DNA of 64,000 nt, taken from contig CALBAX010000134.1 of NCBI GenBank assembly GCA_937926875.1, positions 62,001-126,000 of the forward strand, given 5' to 3'. The notes beneath the pieces were generated by a model, which saw nothing but the letters and a program-made list of their open reading frames with translations, was not told the DNA's origin and made no database searches. The translations under genes and the position numbers were made by a program. Shown here one piece after another: positions 1 to 6,769 of this stretch (position 1 is the stretch's first letter; each line of letters opens with the position of its first letter). This DNA comes from an uncultured Desulfovibrio sp. (GTDB lineage: Bacteria > Desulfobacterota > Desulfovibrionia > Desulfovibrionales > Desulfovibrionaceae).

Positions 1-435
1 AGGGATCTGCGGTATGCCGTCCGAACCGTGCGTCACTTCTATCCAGTTGATGAGGATGAGCTGGACGATGAAGCCGAAACCGATGGTCGTCACAGCAAGA
101 TAATGGCCGGAAAGCTTCAGGCTGGGGATACCCAGCAGGATGCCGCAGATACCTCCCATGGCTGCCCCGCAGAGCATCCCGAGCCATACGGGGATGCCGA
201 AAGTCACGGTAAGCAGGGCCGAGGTATAGGCGCCGATCCCCACGAAGGCCATCTGTCCCAGATTGATCTGGCCCGTGTAGCCCAGGAGGATGTTCAATCC
301 CAGGCAGGCGACGCTCATCACGCAGCAGTGGTTGAGCAGGTTCAGCCAGTAGTTTTCGGAAACGATGTGCGGGATAAGGAAAACGACGCACATCGCCCCC
401 AGGACATAAAAGTACTGATGCAAGCTCCTGTTCAT
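1..435 (-). CDS. livM: LIV-type ABC transporter permease LivM (partial, 5' part only)
   Basis: Inner-membrane permease of a branched-chain-amino-acid-type (HAAT) ABC importer. The gene starts at 435 on the minus strand and runs off the left edge, so only the first 145 codons are seen. They are strongly hydrophobic with several membrane segments, and contain the family block LGLNILLGYTGQINLGQMAF followed by GIGAYTSALL, typical of LivM. A GGAGGG ribosome site sits just upstream of the ATG. It follows livH after 10 bases. The specificity of such importers is set by the periplasmic binding protein, which is outside the window. The context (ComA-like and LarA-like enzymes) suggests a small hydroxy- or sulfo-acid rather than leucine, but that is inference. 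Confidence 0.9.
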   Translation of the reverse strand, partial: MNRSLHQYFYVLGAMCVVFLIPHIVSENYWLNLLNHCCVMSVACLGLNILLGYTGQINLGQMAFVGIGAYTSALLTVTFGIPVWLGMLCGAAMGGICGILLGIPSLKLSGHYLAVTTIGFGFIVQLILINWIEVTHGSDGIPQIP

Positions 436-445
436 ATGCGCCCTC

Positions 446-1327
446 CTAGGCCTTCTGGGCAATGCGTTCTCCAAACAGCCCCTGTGGCCAGAACAGCAGC
501 ACCATGATCATGATGATAAAGGCAAAGGCGTCTTTGTAGGCTGTGGACACATAGAATGCCAGGTAGACTTCCATGACCCCCAGGAACAATGAACCAAGGA
601 TGGCACCGGACACGGAACCGAAGCCGCCGATGATGGCGCCGCAAAAACCCTTCAGACCGGCCATGCCCCCCATCTCCTTGGAGACGTAGAAAAGCGGCCC
701 CACCAGCAGGCCGGCCACACATGCCAGCATGGTGCTGAAAATGAAGGTGATGGCGATCATCCGCGCGATCGGGATGCCCATCAGCTGTGCGGCCTCCTTG
801 TCCTGCGCCGTGGCCTGCATCATTTTTCCGAGCATGGTGCGTTCGAAGAAGAAGTGCTGCGCCACAAGGAGGATGGCTGTGGTGACGATGATGATGATGT
901 ACTGGGGATCGATCACGATATCCCCGATCATGAACAGATCGACATCGGTCGGACGGGGCATGACAAGAGGCAGGGCCCCGAAGGCATATTGGGCACTGTT
1001 CTTCAGAAAGATGGAAACACCGATGGTGCTGATGATGACAGGCAGGAAGCTCCTGTTCCTGAGCGGATAATAGGCTACCTTTTCAAAAACATAGCCTACG
1101 CCCCCCATGAAGACTATCACGAGCGGATAAACGACATAGGCAGGGAGCTCCCAGGAATTGAGCATGAACACCGCCACAAAAGCCGGGAGCATGACCAGTT
1201 CCCCCTGGGCAAAATTGACGATGTCCGCCGCCCGGTAGATCAGGACGATGCCCAGCGCTATGAGCGCATAGATGGAGCCCATGGCCAGGCCCGTGAAAAG
1301 CAGCTGGATATTGATCGTCCAATCCAT
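446..1327 (-). CDS. livH: LIV-type ABC transporter permease LivH
   Basis: Second inner-membrane permease of the HAAT-family importer, 293 aa, the usual LivH length. The N-terminus has the LivH signature GIVLIYRAADIVNFAQGEL (about residues 26-44). The cytoplasmic loop that contacts the ATPase is recognisable around residues 178-200 (EAAQLMGIPIARM). About eight hydrophobic segments are visible. Only one base separates it from the upstream phosphosulfolactate-synthase-like gene, so it is translated as part of the same operon. The ATPases LivG/LivF and the binding protein are not in the window and may follow livM beyond the left edge. Confidence 0.92.
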   Translation of the reverse strand: MDWTINIQLLFTGLAMGSIYALIALGIVLIYRAADIVNFAQGELVMLPAFVAVFMLNSWELPAYVVYPLVIVFMGGVGYVFEKVAYYPLRNRSFLPVIISTIGVSIFLKNSAQYAFGALPLVMPRPTDVDLFMIGDIVIDPQYIIIIVTTAILLVAQHFFFERTMLGKMMQATAQDKEAAQLMGIPIARMIAITFIFSTMLACVAGLLVGPLFYVSKEMGGMAGLKGFCGAIIGGFGSVSGAILGSLFLGVMEVYLAFYVSTAYKDAFAFIIMIMVLLFWPQGLFGERIAQKA

Positions 1328-1328
1328 A

Positions 1329-2147
1329 TCAGGCCCCCGTCGGATTGGCGCTATAGGCCGTCATAAAGGGAATGCCTGTCGTCTTCCAGCGCGTGGCCTC
1401 GACGACGAGGACTTCCATGGGGGGGATGTTGCCCAGATTGACATTGGTACCGAGCCGGTCAATGAAGATCTCCTGCTGATGACGGAGCGGAGCTTCAAAA
1501 ATGATCTTTTCCGGCCCGCCCGCCGCCTCGGTAAGCGCCCTGAGGCCTTCCTCGCTGGGGTTCCCCTCGGCATCCATGATCCCCACGCTCTGGCCTATTT
1601 CCATGGCCTCCACGATGACCTTGTCCACGCCGCAGGCAAGATCGCGCTTGAGGTCGGACACCAGATCCTCAAGCCCTGTCTGCGGCGACCATTCCTTGCG
1701 GCCCACTTCGCTGAAAACACGGAACCCGCCCGCAAGGGCCCGGTCGATGGCCTCGCGGCGCATGGCATCGGGCATTTCGATGGTCCCGTCGGATATCTCG
1801 ATCCCCGTAAACCCCCATTGCCCGGCCTTGGCCAGGAACGCCGGATACACCTTTTGCCACAGCATCACCTCGGCACACGTGCCGCCCACACAGACATCTA
1901 TATCCGCGTCGCGCAGCAAACGGATCTTGCTCCGCAGCACATCCGGATCGTAAAATGCGGATGTCAGGGAAGTCAGTTTGACGACATCTATGTACGGGCC
2001 GGCCACGCTGATCAGCTCTCTGGTACCTTCGATACCGAGGTGCTTGTCCAGCACGCAGGTCAACCCGCTCCGGCGAGGCTTGCTTTCACGATGGATGCCG
2101 AGTCCGGTCAACACGTCTCCCCAAATGGGCATAAGGCAGCTGCTCAT
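1329..2147 (-). CDS. comA: Phosphosulfolactate synthase (ComA) family protein
   Basis: Homologue of ComA, a TIM-barrel enzyme that adds sulfite to phosphoenolpyruvate to give (R)-phosphosulfolactate, the first step of coenzyme M synthesis in methanogens. The 272 aa protein keeps the family blocks in order: DVVKLTS (54-60), VGGTCAE (87-93), GIEISDGTIEM (115-125), FSEVGRK (145-151), IVEAMEIG (178-185), FEAPLRHQQEIFI (217-229) and NVNLGNI (235-241). The start ATG overlaps the stop of the upstream kinase-like gene (ATGA) and has GGAGG seven bases ahead. Sulfate reducers do not make coenzyme M, so a catabolic role is possible: cleaving phosphosulfolactate to PEP and sulfite. The direction and the substrate are inferred. 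Bacterial members of this family are not all true ComA. Confidence 0.82.
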   Translation of the reverse strand: MSSCLMPIWGDVLTGLGIHRESKPRRSGLTCVLDKHLGIEGTRELISVAGPYIDVVKLTSLTSAFYDPDVLRSKIRLLRDADIDVCVGGTCAEVMLWQKVYPAFLAKAGQWGFTGIEISDGTIEMPDAMRREAIDRALAGGFRVFSEVGRKEWSPQTGLEDLVSDLKRDLACGVDKVIVEAMEIGQSVGIMDAEGNPSEEGLRALTEAAGGPEKIIFEAPLRHQQEIFIDRLGTNVNLGNIPPMEVLVVEATRWKTTGIPFMTAYSANPTGA

Positions 2148-3115
2148 TGCAATACCTCCAGAAAATAACGCGGCGACGCAAGGTAGGTCTCCACAGCGGG
2201 CGAGCCGGCGGCTTCCAGGAGGGCCCCGGCGGCTGTCAAACGTCTCCGGCTGAGCTCCAGGCAGTCGAACCCGTTGCAGGCCATGCAGTTATACATGGTG
2301 AATGATGCGCCTATCTTTTCAGAAAGATTATCGAAAAGTGCCTTTGTCTTGGCCCCGTCATCCAGGATCCTGCCAGAAATGACAGGCGAACGTCCGGCCT
2401 CCACCTTGGGGATGATGAGCCGCAAACGGGGATTTTCTATCGGGCCTCTGGCCTTGAAGGCCTGCATGTTCAGCAAATACTTGGAACTCGGCGAAGAAAA
2501 ACCGCGGGGATCCGGGACTTCCAGCCTGTCCAGCAATTCGGGGAAGTCCTCCCACACGCAGCTTGGACGGATATTGTCCATGCAGGAGCTGGGATAGAAG
2601 GTGTACCCTTGCTCGCTCAGGCGGAAATGCACGAGCTCGGTACCCACCACCTCGAGCCCGTTGCACAACCCTGCCATCAGGGCAGGGCTTTTGCCCGAAG
2701 CGGCACCGCCGAAAACGACGAAGAGCTCGTTCCGCCCCCTGTGGTAAAGCGCGTTGGCGTGGAAGCTGTAAATGCCGTATTTCTTTTCCAGCTGGTACAG
2801 AAGGAAGCGATACAGCAATCCCTGGTTGCCCAGCAATGTATACCGCTTGTCCGGCATGGCTTCTTCAAGCTGTCCGAATGGTCCCCGCACCACGACGGTA
2901 TCCCCGGCAACATGCACTTCTGGAGCGCAAGGCATGTCAAGGATGATGAGGGTCCCGTCCACGGGGACATCAGCGACGATGTCCTTGATGGTCTGAAAGT
3001 CGGAATGGAGTGACTCCACATCCGTGAAGGAAAAATAGTTCCCTTTCCGGATGAGATCCGTGTTTGCGTACAGAGCCACGACGACATCAAGAACTTTCAT
3101 GATTCTGGATTTCAT
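2144..3115 (-). CDS. HPr-kinase-like P-loop protein, putative small-molecule kinase
   Basis: A 323 aa cytoplasmic protein with the layout of HprK/SerK-like kinases: a beta-rich N-terminal half, an FHANAL block (118-123) and a Walker A loop GGAASGKS (136-143). The region after it (LVHFRLSEQGYTFYPSS) looks like the HprK fold. The C-terminus carries an unusual cysteine cluster, YNCMACNGFDC (about 276-286), which could bind metal. I start it at 3115 because AGGAGG lies eight bases upstream; an in-frame ATG at 3154 overlaps the gntR stop but lacks this signal. It lies between gntR and the ComA-like gene in the operon. A role as kinase of the pathway substrate (for example sulfolactate) is inferred. 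No HPr gene is nearby. Confidence 0.6.
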   Translation of the reverse strand: MKSRIMKVLDVVVALYANTDLIRKGNYFSFTDVESLHSDFQTIKDIVADVPVDGTLIILDMPCAPEVHVAGDTVVVRGPFGQLEEAMPDKRYTLLGNQGLLYRFLLYQLEKKYGIYSFHANALYHRGRNELFVVFGGAASGKSPALMAGLCNGLEVVGTELVHFRLSEQGYTFYPSSCMDNIRPSCVWEDFPELLDRLEVPDPRGFSSPSSKYLLNMQAFKARGPIENPRLRLIIPKVEAGRSPVISGRILDDGAKTKALFDNLSEKIGASFTMYNCMACNGFDCLELSRRRLTAAGALLEAAGSPAVETYLASPRYFLEVLQ

Positions 3116-3150
3116 GCCGAACGCCTCCTGTTCCCCCTGGGGGGGCCATA

Positions 3151-3813
3151 TCATACGGCCAGGATCAACCTGTGCCGCGTATTCTCAAGATGAGTGTTCA
3201 TTGTCTGCCGGGCCAGCTCACTGTCACCGGCAAGCAGGGCTTTCAAAATGGCGATGTGTTCCTCACGGCTTTCCGCAAAGCGGATGGGAGTCCCCAAATT
3301 GCGTGCGCGCCGGCAGATGCTGCGCATGTTATCCATCAAATCCATGAGGCGGCGATTGCCGAGGGCCGCCAGTATCAGGTCGTGCATTTTGGTGTCCAGC
3401 TGGTTGTGGCGGGCGAACAGCTCTTCATCGTGCCCTTCGGTCAGCGTCGGTTCCCCCATGGCCTCGAACTGCTCCAGCAGCTCGCGCAAGGGCTCGGGAC
3501 GGAGTTTCTTGGCAGCTTCGGCGGCTGCCGGCGGTTCGATGAACTGACGGATCTGAAAGGATTCCATGACATCCCTGAGACTCAGCTCCGCAACGACCAT
3601 CCCCATTTTGGGATAGCGTTTGACCAGCCCTTCGGCCTCCAGCCGCAGGAGGGCCTCCCGCACCGGCGTCCGGCTCAGCCCGTGCTGCTCGGCGATCATG
3701 CGTTCAAACAGGGAGGCACCTGGTTCCAGCCTCTGGGAAAGGATCTCTTCACGCAAAAAAAGATACAGGTCTTGAGGATGCCATTTTTCTTTGCCGGACG
3801 TCGTCTTGCTCAT
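3151..3813 (-). CDS. GntR family transcriptional regulator, FCD (FadR-type) domain
   Basis: DNA-binding regulator, 220 aa. Residues about 10-80 form the winged helix with the GntR signature LSRTPVREALLRLEAEGLV. Residues about 85-215 are an all-helical FCD ligand domain, with Asp/His residues in NQLDTKMHDLIL and NTHLENT positioned as in metal- and carboxylate-binding members. FCD regulators usually sense organic acids and control the adjacent catabolic operon. The gene is two bases downstream of the LarA-like gene and is second in the operon, so it is probably autoregulated through the repeated motifs at 5131-5157 and 5227-5253 (inference). Confidence 0.9.
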   Translation of the reverse strand: MSKTTSGKEKWHPQDLYLFLREEILSQRLEPGASLFERMIAEQHGLSRTPVREALLRLEAEGLVKRYPKMGMVVAELSLRDVMESFQIRQFIEPPAAAEAAKKLRPEPLRELLEQFEAMGEPTLTEGHDEELFARHNQLDTKMHDLILAALGNRRLMDLMDNMRSICRRARNLGTPIRFAESREEHIAILKALLAGDSELARQTMNTHLENTRHRLILAV

Positions 3814-3815
3814 AA

Positions 3816-5108
3816 CTATTCCACCGGTAGCAAAAGGTTGTTGGAGTCAAAGGCCATCGGGGCCAGCGGACGCAATATCTCCAGATCAGTGCGTCCCTCC
3901 AGTTCTTGCAATACGGCAGTGGAAACTTCAAGCTCCTCAAGATGCAACGTATCCCGGGCATGGATGATACGGCGGTCCGCCAGGGAACCAGCCCCGAGCA
4001 GCACAGCAGCAGCATGCAGAAGTTGCCTGTCATCGGGCATGACCATGGGGATCTTGCCCTGTACGGGAAAGCCGCCGGAAATGCTGTTCAGATAGGTGGC
4101 CTGAACATCGATGGCCTGACAGAGACGATGGGAGATGAGGTCGGCCAGCCCTACGCCCACGGCATTGCCGTGCGAAGCCTCCGTCAGCCCCAGCACCGCC
4201 AGGAGCGATATCCGGGGAGAAGGCGGGTCAGGCTCGCCGTTGGCCATGATCCGCCCTGTGACGCTGCTGTCCATGCCCGGGCCACTGATATCCTTTCCCA
4301 TGCGATCCAGGATCAGCAGATCCAGGCTCTGCACGGGCAGACGGGGCATCAGCTCGCGTGCCGTACAGAGCAGGCGCTTTTCCTCGGAGAAAAAATCTTC
4401 AGGCATCAGCGCACGCACGAGGGCAGTTTCATGCCTCTGGTCCTCCACCACGGCCAGACCGAAAAGCACTTTGCCGGAATGCAGGAAAACCTCCGCGCTG
4501 AGCGGGATATACTCCGCCAGCCCTCTGGTGCCGTAACCGTGTATGGTGGCCGCCCCTCTGGCCTTGCCAAAGCCTATGACCAGCATCTTTAAAAGGCCGC
4601 TTTCCGTGGGAGCATGGAACTGGGTGTGGGGCTTGACCCTGTTGATGGGGATGAGCCAGTCCGCCTGCCAGGCAGCGGCATCGCAGTACACCGGTACCCC
4701 GGCGGCATTGAAGCCGATGCGGACGCTTTCTTCCCCCGCAAGGATCGGTACGCCTGTGCTCTCTTCCGTGATACCGCATGACGCCAGTACCGCGCGCTGC
4801 CCCGCGGCAGTCCCTCCACCATGACTGCCCATGGCAGGTACGATGAATGGTACGCCATTGCGCCGTTTCACATAGGCGACGACCTCCTCCACCAGGTCGG
4901 GAAGATGAGCTATCCCCCGGCTCCCCACGCCGATGGCGACACGCTTGCGCCCTAAGTCGAGGGGAAGGGGCAAAAGCTCCAGTTCCTGCCGCGCGGCAGA
5001 GCGCACATCCTTCAGGCTGGCGACAGGAAAACGCTGTCTGATGCGGGCCATGCAAGGAAGCGGGGCTTCAGGAAAATGCAGCATTGGAGGCTGGATGGAT
5101 ACGGACAT
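3816..5108 (-). CDS. LarA-like (nickel-pincer lactate racemase family, DUF2088) protein
   Basis: A 430 aa protein of the LarA superfamily, whose studied members racemise or epimerise 2-hydroxy acids using a nickel-pincer nucleotide cofactor. Visible blocks are VGSRGIAHLPDLV (61-73), PAMGSHGGG (91-99), NRVKPHTQFH (156-165) and GLLKMLVIGFGKARGA (171-186). These resemble the LarA N-terminal histidine loops and the lysine region. The cofactor-attachment lysine cannot be assigned by eye. It is the first gene of the operon, with GGGGGA before the ATG. With a ComA-like enzyme and a GntR regulator next to it, a substrate such as sulfolactate or another 2-hydroxy acid is plausible. Genes for LarB, LarC and LarE are not in the window. 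Confidence 0.72.
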   Translation of the reverse strand: MSVSIQPPMLHFPEAPLPCMARIRQRFPVASLKDVRSAARQELELLPLPLDLGRKRVAIGVGSRGIAHLPDLVEEVVAYVKRRNGVPFIVPAMGSHGGGTAAGQRAVLASCGITEESTGVPILAGEESVRIGFNAAGVPVYCDAAAWQADWLIPINRVKPHTQFHAPTESGLLKMLVIGFGKARGAATIHGYGTRGLAEYIPLSAEVFLHSGKVLFGLAVVEDQRHETALVRALMPEDFFSEEKRLLCTARELMPRLPVQSLDLLILDRMGKDISGPGMDSSVTGRIMANGEPDPPSPRISLLAVLGLTEASHGNAVGVGLADLISHRLCQAIDVQATYLNSISGGFPVQGKIPMVMPDDRQLLHAAAVLLGAGSLADRRIIHARDTLHLEELEVSTAVLQELEGRTDLEILRPLAPMAFDSNNLLLPVE

Positions 5109-5130
5109 ACGTCCCCCGGTGGCGGTTTAT

Positions 5131-5157
5131 TTGTATACCAGCTGTATTCCATACAAA
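5131..5157. promoter_or_regulatory. Candidate GntR operator, copy 1 (proximal to the LarA-like gene)
   Basis: GTATACC, four bases, GTATTCC, then ATACAA. The outer TTGTAT and ATACAA are inverted repeats. The site lies 23 bases upstream of the start of the LarA-like gene. A matching copy lies 96 bases further upstream. Assignment to the GntR protein of the operon is inferred. Confidence 0.5.
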
Positions 5158-5226
5158 CACACGATAAAAACAAAGGCAAGCATAAAATAAAATTTTTTAT
5201 AACATATTATTATAAAACAATTTATT

Positions 5227-5253
5227 ATGTATACCGCACGTATTCCTATACGA
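5227..5253. promoter_or_regulatory. Candidate GntR operator, copy 2 (distal)
   Basis: Same order of elements as copy 1: GTATACC (5229-5235), four bases, GTATTCC (5240-5246), then TATAC. The two copies flank a very AT-rich stretch (about 5155-5230) that probably contains the promoter of the minus-strand operon; I could not fix its -35/-10. Confidence 0.45.
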
Positions 5254-5294
5254 GGCCGACCTCTGCCACCCGTCCGGCTCCCAGGAAGACGACA

Positions 5295-5332
5295 TAAAAA
5301 AAAACGCGCAGCGATGTTCCATCGCTGCGCGT
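5295..5332 (-). terminator. Rho-independent terminator of ribF
   Basis: Perfect 13-bp stem (5304-5316 with 5320-5332) and a 3-base loop, followed on the minus strand by nine T residues (5303-5295). It lies 44 bases past the ribF stop. Confidence 0.92.
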
Positions 5333-5375
5333 CGTCTCCATACGCATCCTCCGGCCCACAGGCCGGCGAACGTCA

Positions 5376-6287
5376 TCAAAAATACATGGTCAGCAGGTCG
5401 CGGGCCCGGGCCACGTCGGTGCGGATCTGGGCCACCAGGGCGCCGGCAGACTCGAAGCGCTTCTCATCGCGCAGGCGGGCCACGAAGTCCAGACGCAGTT
5501 CATTGCCGTAGAGGTTCAGATCCGTATCCAGCAGGAAGCTCTCGATGCTCAGGCCGTAGTCCCCGAAAGTGGGCTTGCGGCCGATATTGGTCACGGCCTG
5601 CAGGGTCTTGCCCAGATGCGGCACCACCACGCGGGTGGCGTAGACGCCCGGCGCGGGCAGCATGGTGTCCGGGATGGCGATGTTGGCCGTGGGGAAGCCC
5701 AGGCCGGTGCCGCGGCCCTCGCCGTGCACCACCAGGCCCTCGCAGCCGTAGGCATGGCCCAGCAGGCTGGCGGCCGTGGCCACGTCGCCCTTGCCGATGA
5801 GCTCGCGCAGGCAGGTGGAGCTGACCACATGCCCGCCCACTTCCACCGGCGGCAGCTGATCCACGTCGAAGCCGTACTTGGCGCCCAGGGCCCGCAGCAC
5901 CTCGGGCTGGCCGCTGCGGCCGCGCCCCAGCGTGAAGTCATGGCCGATGACCAGATGCTTGAGCCGCAACGGCAGCAGATGCTGCCGGACGAACTCCTCG
6001 GGCGACAGCGCGGCCAGCTCACGGGTGAAGGGCAGCTCCAGCACACGCAGGTCGCCCAGGCCCTGGAGCAGACGCAGGCGGGCGGCCCGGCTGGTCAGGG
6101 GCTGATGCGGCTTGCCGAAAAGCACGCGCGGATGCGGCCAGAAGGTGATGGCCACGCAATCCAGGCCGAACTGCTGGCTGTAGGTCAGCGCACGGCGGAT
6201 AAGGACCTGATGGCCCTGGTGCACGCCGTCGAAATTGCCGATGGTGACGGCTGTGGCGCGAGGAGGCGCGGAAGGGGAAGTGTCCAT
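5376..6287 (-). CDS. ribF: Bifunctional riboflavin kinase / FAD synthetase
   Basis: Makes FMN from riboflavin and then FAD, in the cytoplasm. The 303 aa protein has the usual two-domain order. The N-terminal FAD synthetase (about 14-175) has the nucleotidyl-transfer motif TIGNFDGVHQGH (15-26) and a VIGHDFTLGRGRSG block. The C-terminal riboflavin kinase (about 180-303) has GRGTGLGFPTANI and YATRV. It is last in a minus-strand group with the short hypothetical gene and the DEAD-box helicase, and is followed by a strong terminator. Confidence 0.96.
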   Translation of the reverse strand: MDTSPSAPPRATAVTIGNFDGVHQGHQVLIRRALTYSQQFGLDCVAITFWPHPRVLFGKPHQPLTSRAARLRLLQGLGDLRVLELPFTRELAALSPEEFVRQHLLPLRLKHLVIGHDFTLGRGRSGQPEVLRALGAKYGFDVDQLPPVEVGGHVVSSTCLRELIGKGDVATAASLLGHAYGCEGLVVHGEGRGTGLGFPTANIAIPDTMLPAPGVYATRVVVPHLGKTLQAVTNIGRKPTFGDYGLSIESFLLDTDLNLYGNELRLDFVARLRDEKRFESAGALVAQIRTDVARARDLLTMYF

Positions 6288-6301
6288 GATGATCCAGTTG
6301 C

Positions 6302-6769
6302 TCAGATAAGACGCTCGAAAATGGATTGATAGGTCTGCCGCACATGCAGCATCAGGCGCAGGGCCATGGCCTGGGCGCTGGCCTCGTCCTTGAAAAAGAC
6401 AGCGGCCAGGCAGCGGGACACGGGGCGGAAGTCCGTATCGCCCCGCTCGGCCAGCACCTCCCAGTAGGCCGGGGCACGCTCCAGGGCCAGGGCCGACGCC
6501 CTGTCCGTGTGGCTCTGCCCGAAGCTTTCCCGGAACTGCCGGAACATGGCCTCGGCATGGTCAGGGAAAGAACGTTGCAGGGCCAGGCGCCACAGGGCCA
6601 TGCACAGGCCGCGCCACTCCGCCAGCAGCCGGGCACGGCGCCGGAATTGCAAACGGCCGATGCCGAGGATGTGCAGGGCCCGTCCCGCATCCAGATCGAG
6701 GAGCAGGACGGGGAAATTGTCCAGGGCCTCCTGGACCGCATCGGCACGGACGGCCGTCAGGCTGCTCAT
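6302..6769 (-). CDS. Conserved hypothetical protein between helicase and ribF
   Basis: 155 aa, no signal peptide or membrane segment, rich in Arg, Leu and Ala, and predicted mainly helical. I do not recognise a family. Its start overlaps the helicase stop by four bases (ATGA type), implying translational coupling, and ribF follows after 14 bases. Codon usage matches the neighbours, which supports it being a real gene. A role linked to RNA metabolism can only be guessed from context. Confidence 0.75.
   Translation of the reverse strand: MSSLTAVRADAVQEALDNFPVLLLDLDAGRALHILGIGRLQFRRRARLLAEWRGLCMALWRLALQRSFPDHAEAMFRQFRESFGQSHTDRASALALERAPAYWEVLAERGDTDFRPVSRCLAAVFFKDEASAQAMALRLMLHVRQTYQSIFERLI

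Noticed and set aside
1329..2147. Interpretation as coenzyme M biosynthesis
   Set aside because: No ComB, ComC, ComD or ComE homologues are nearby and sulfate-reducing bacteria are not known to use coenzyme M. A catabolic role fits the importer and racemase neighbours better.
5109..5375. Small open frames in the AT-rich region between ribF and the LarA-like gene
   Set aside because: They cross the ribF terminator hairpin and the operator-like repeats and have no ribosome sites. The region is regulatory.
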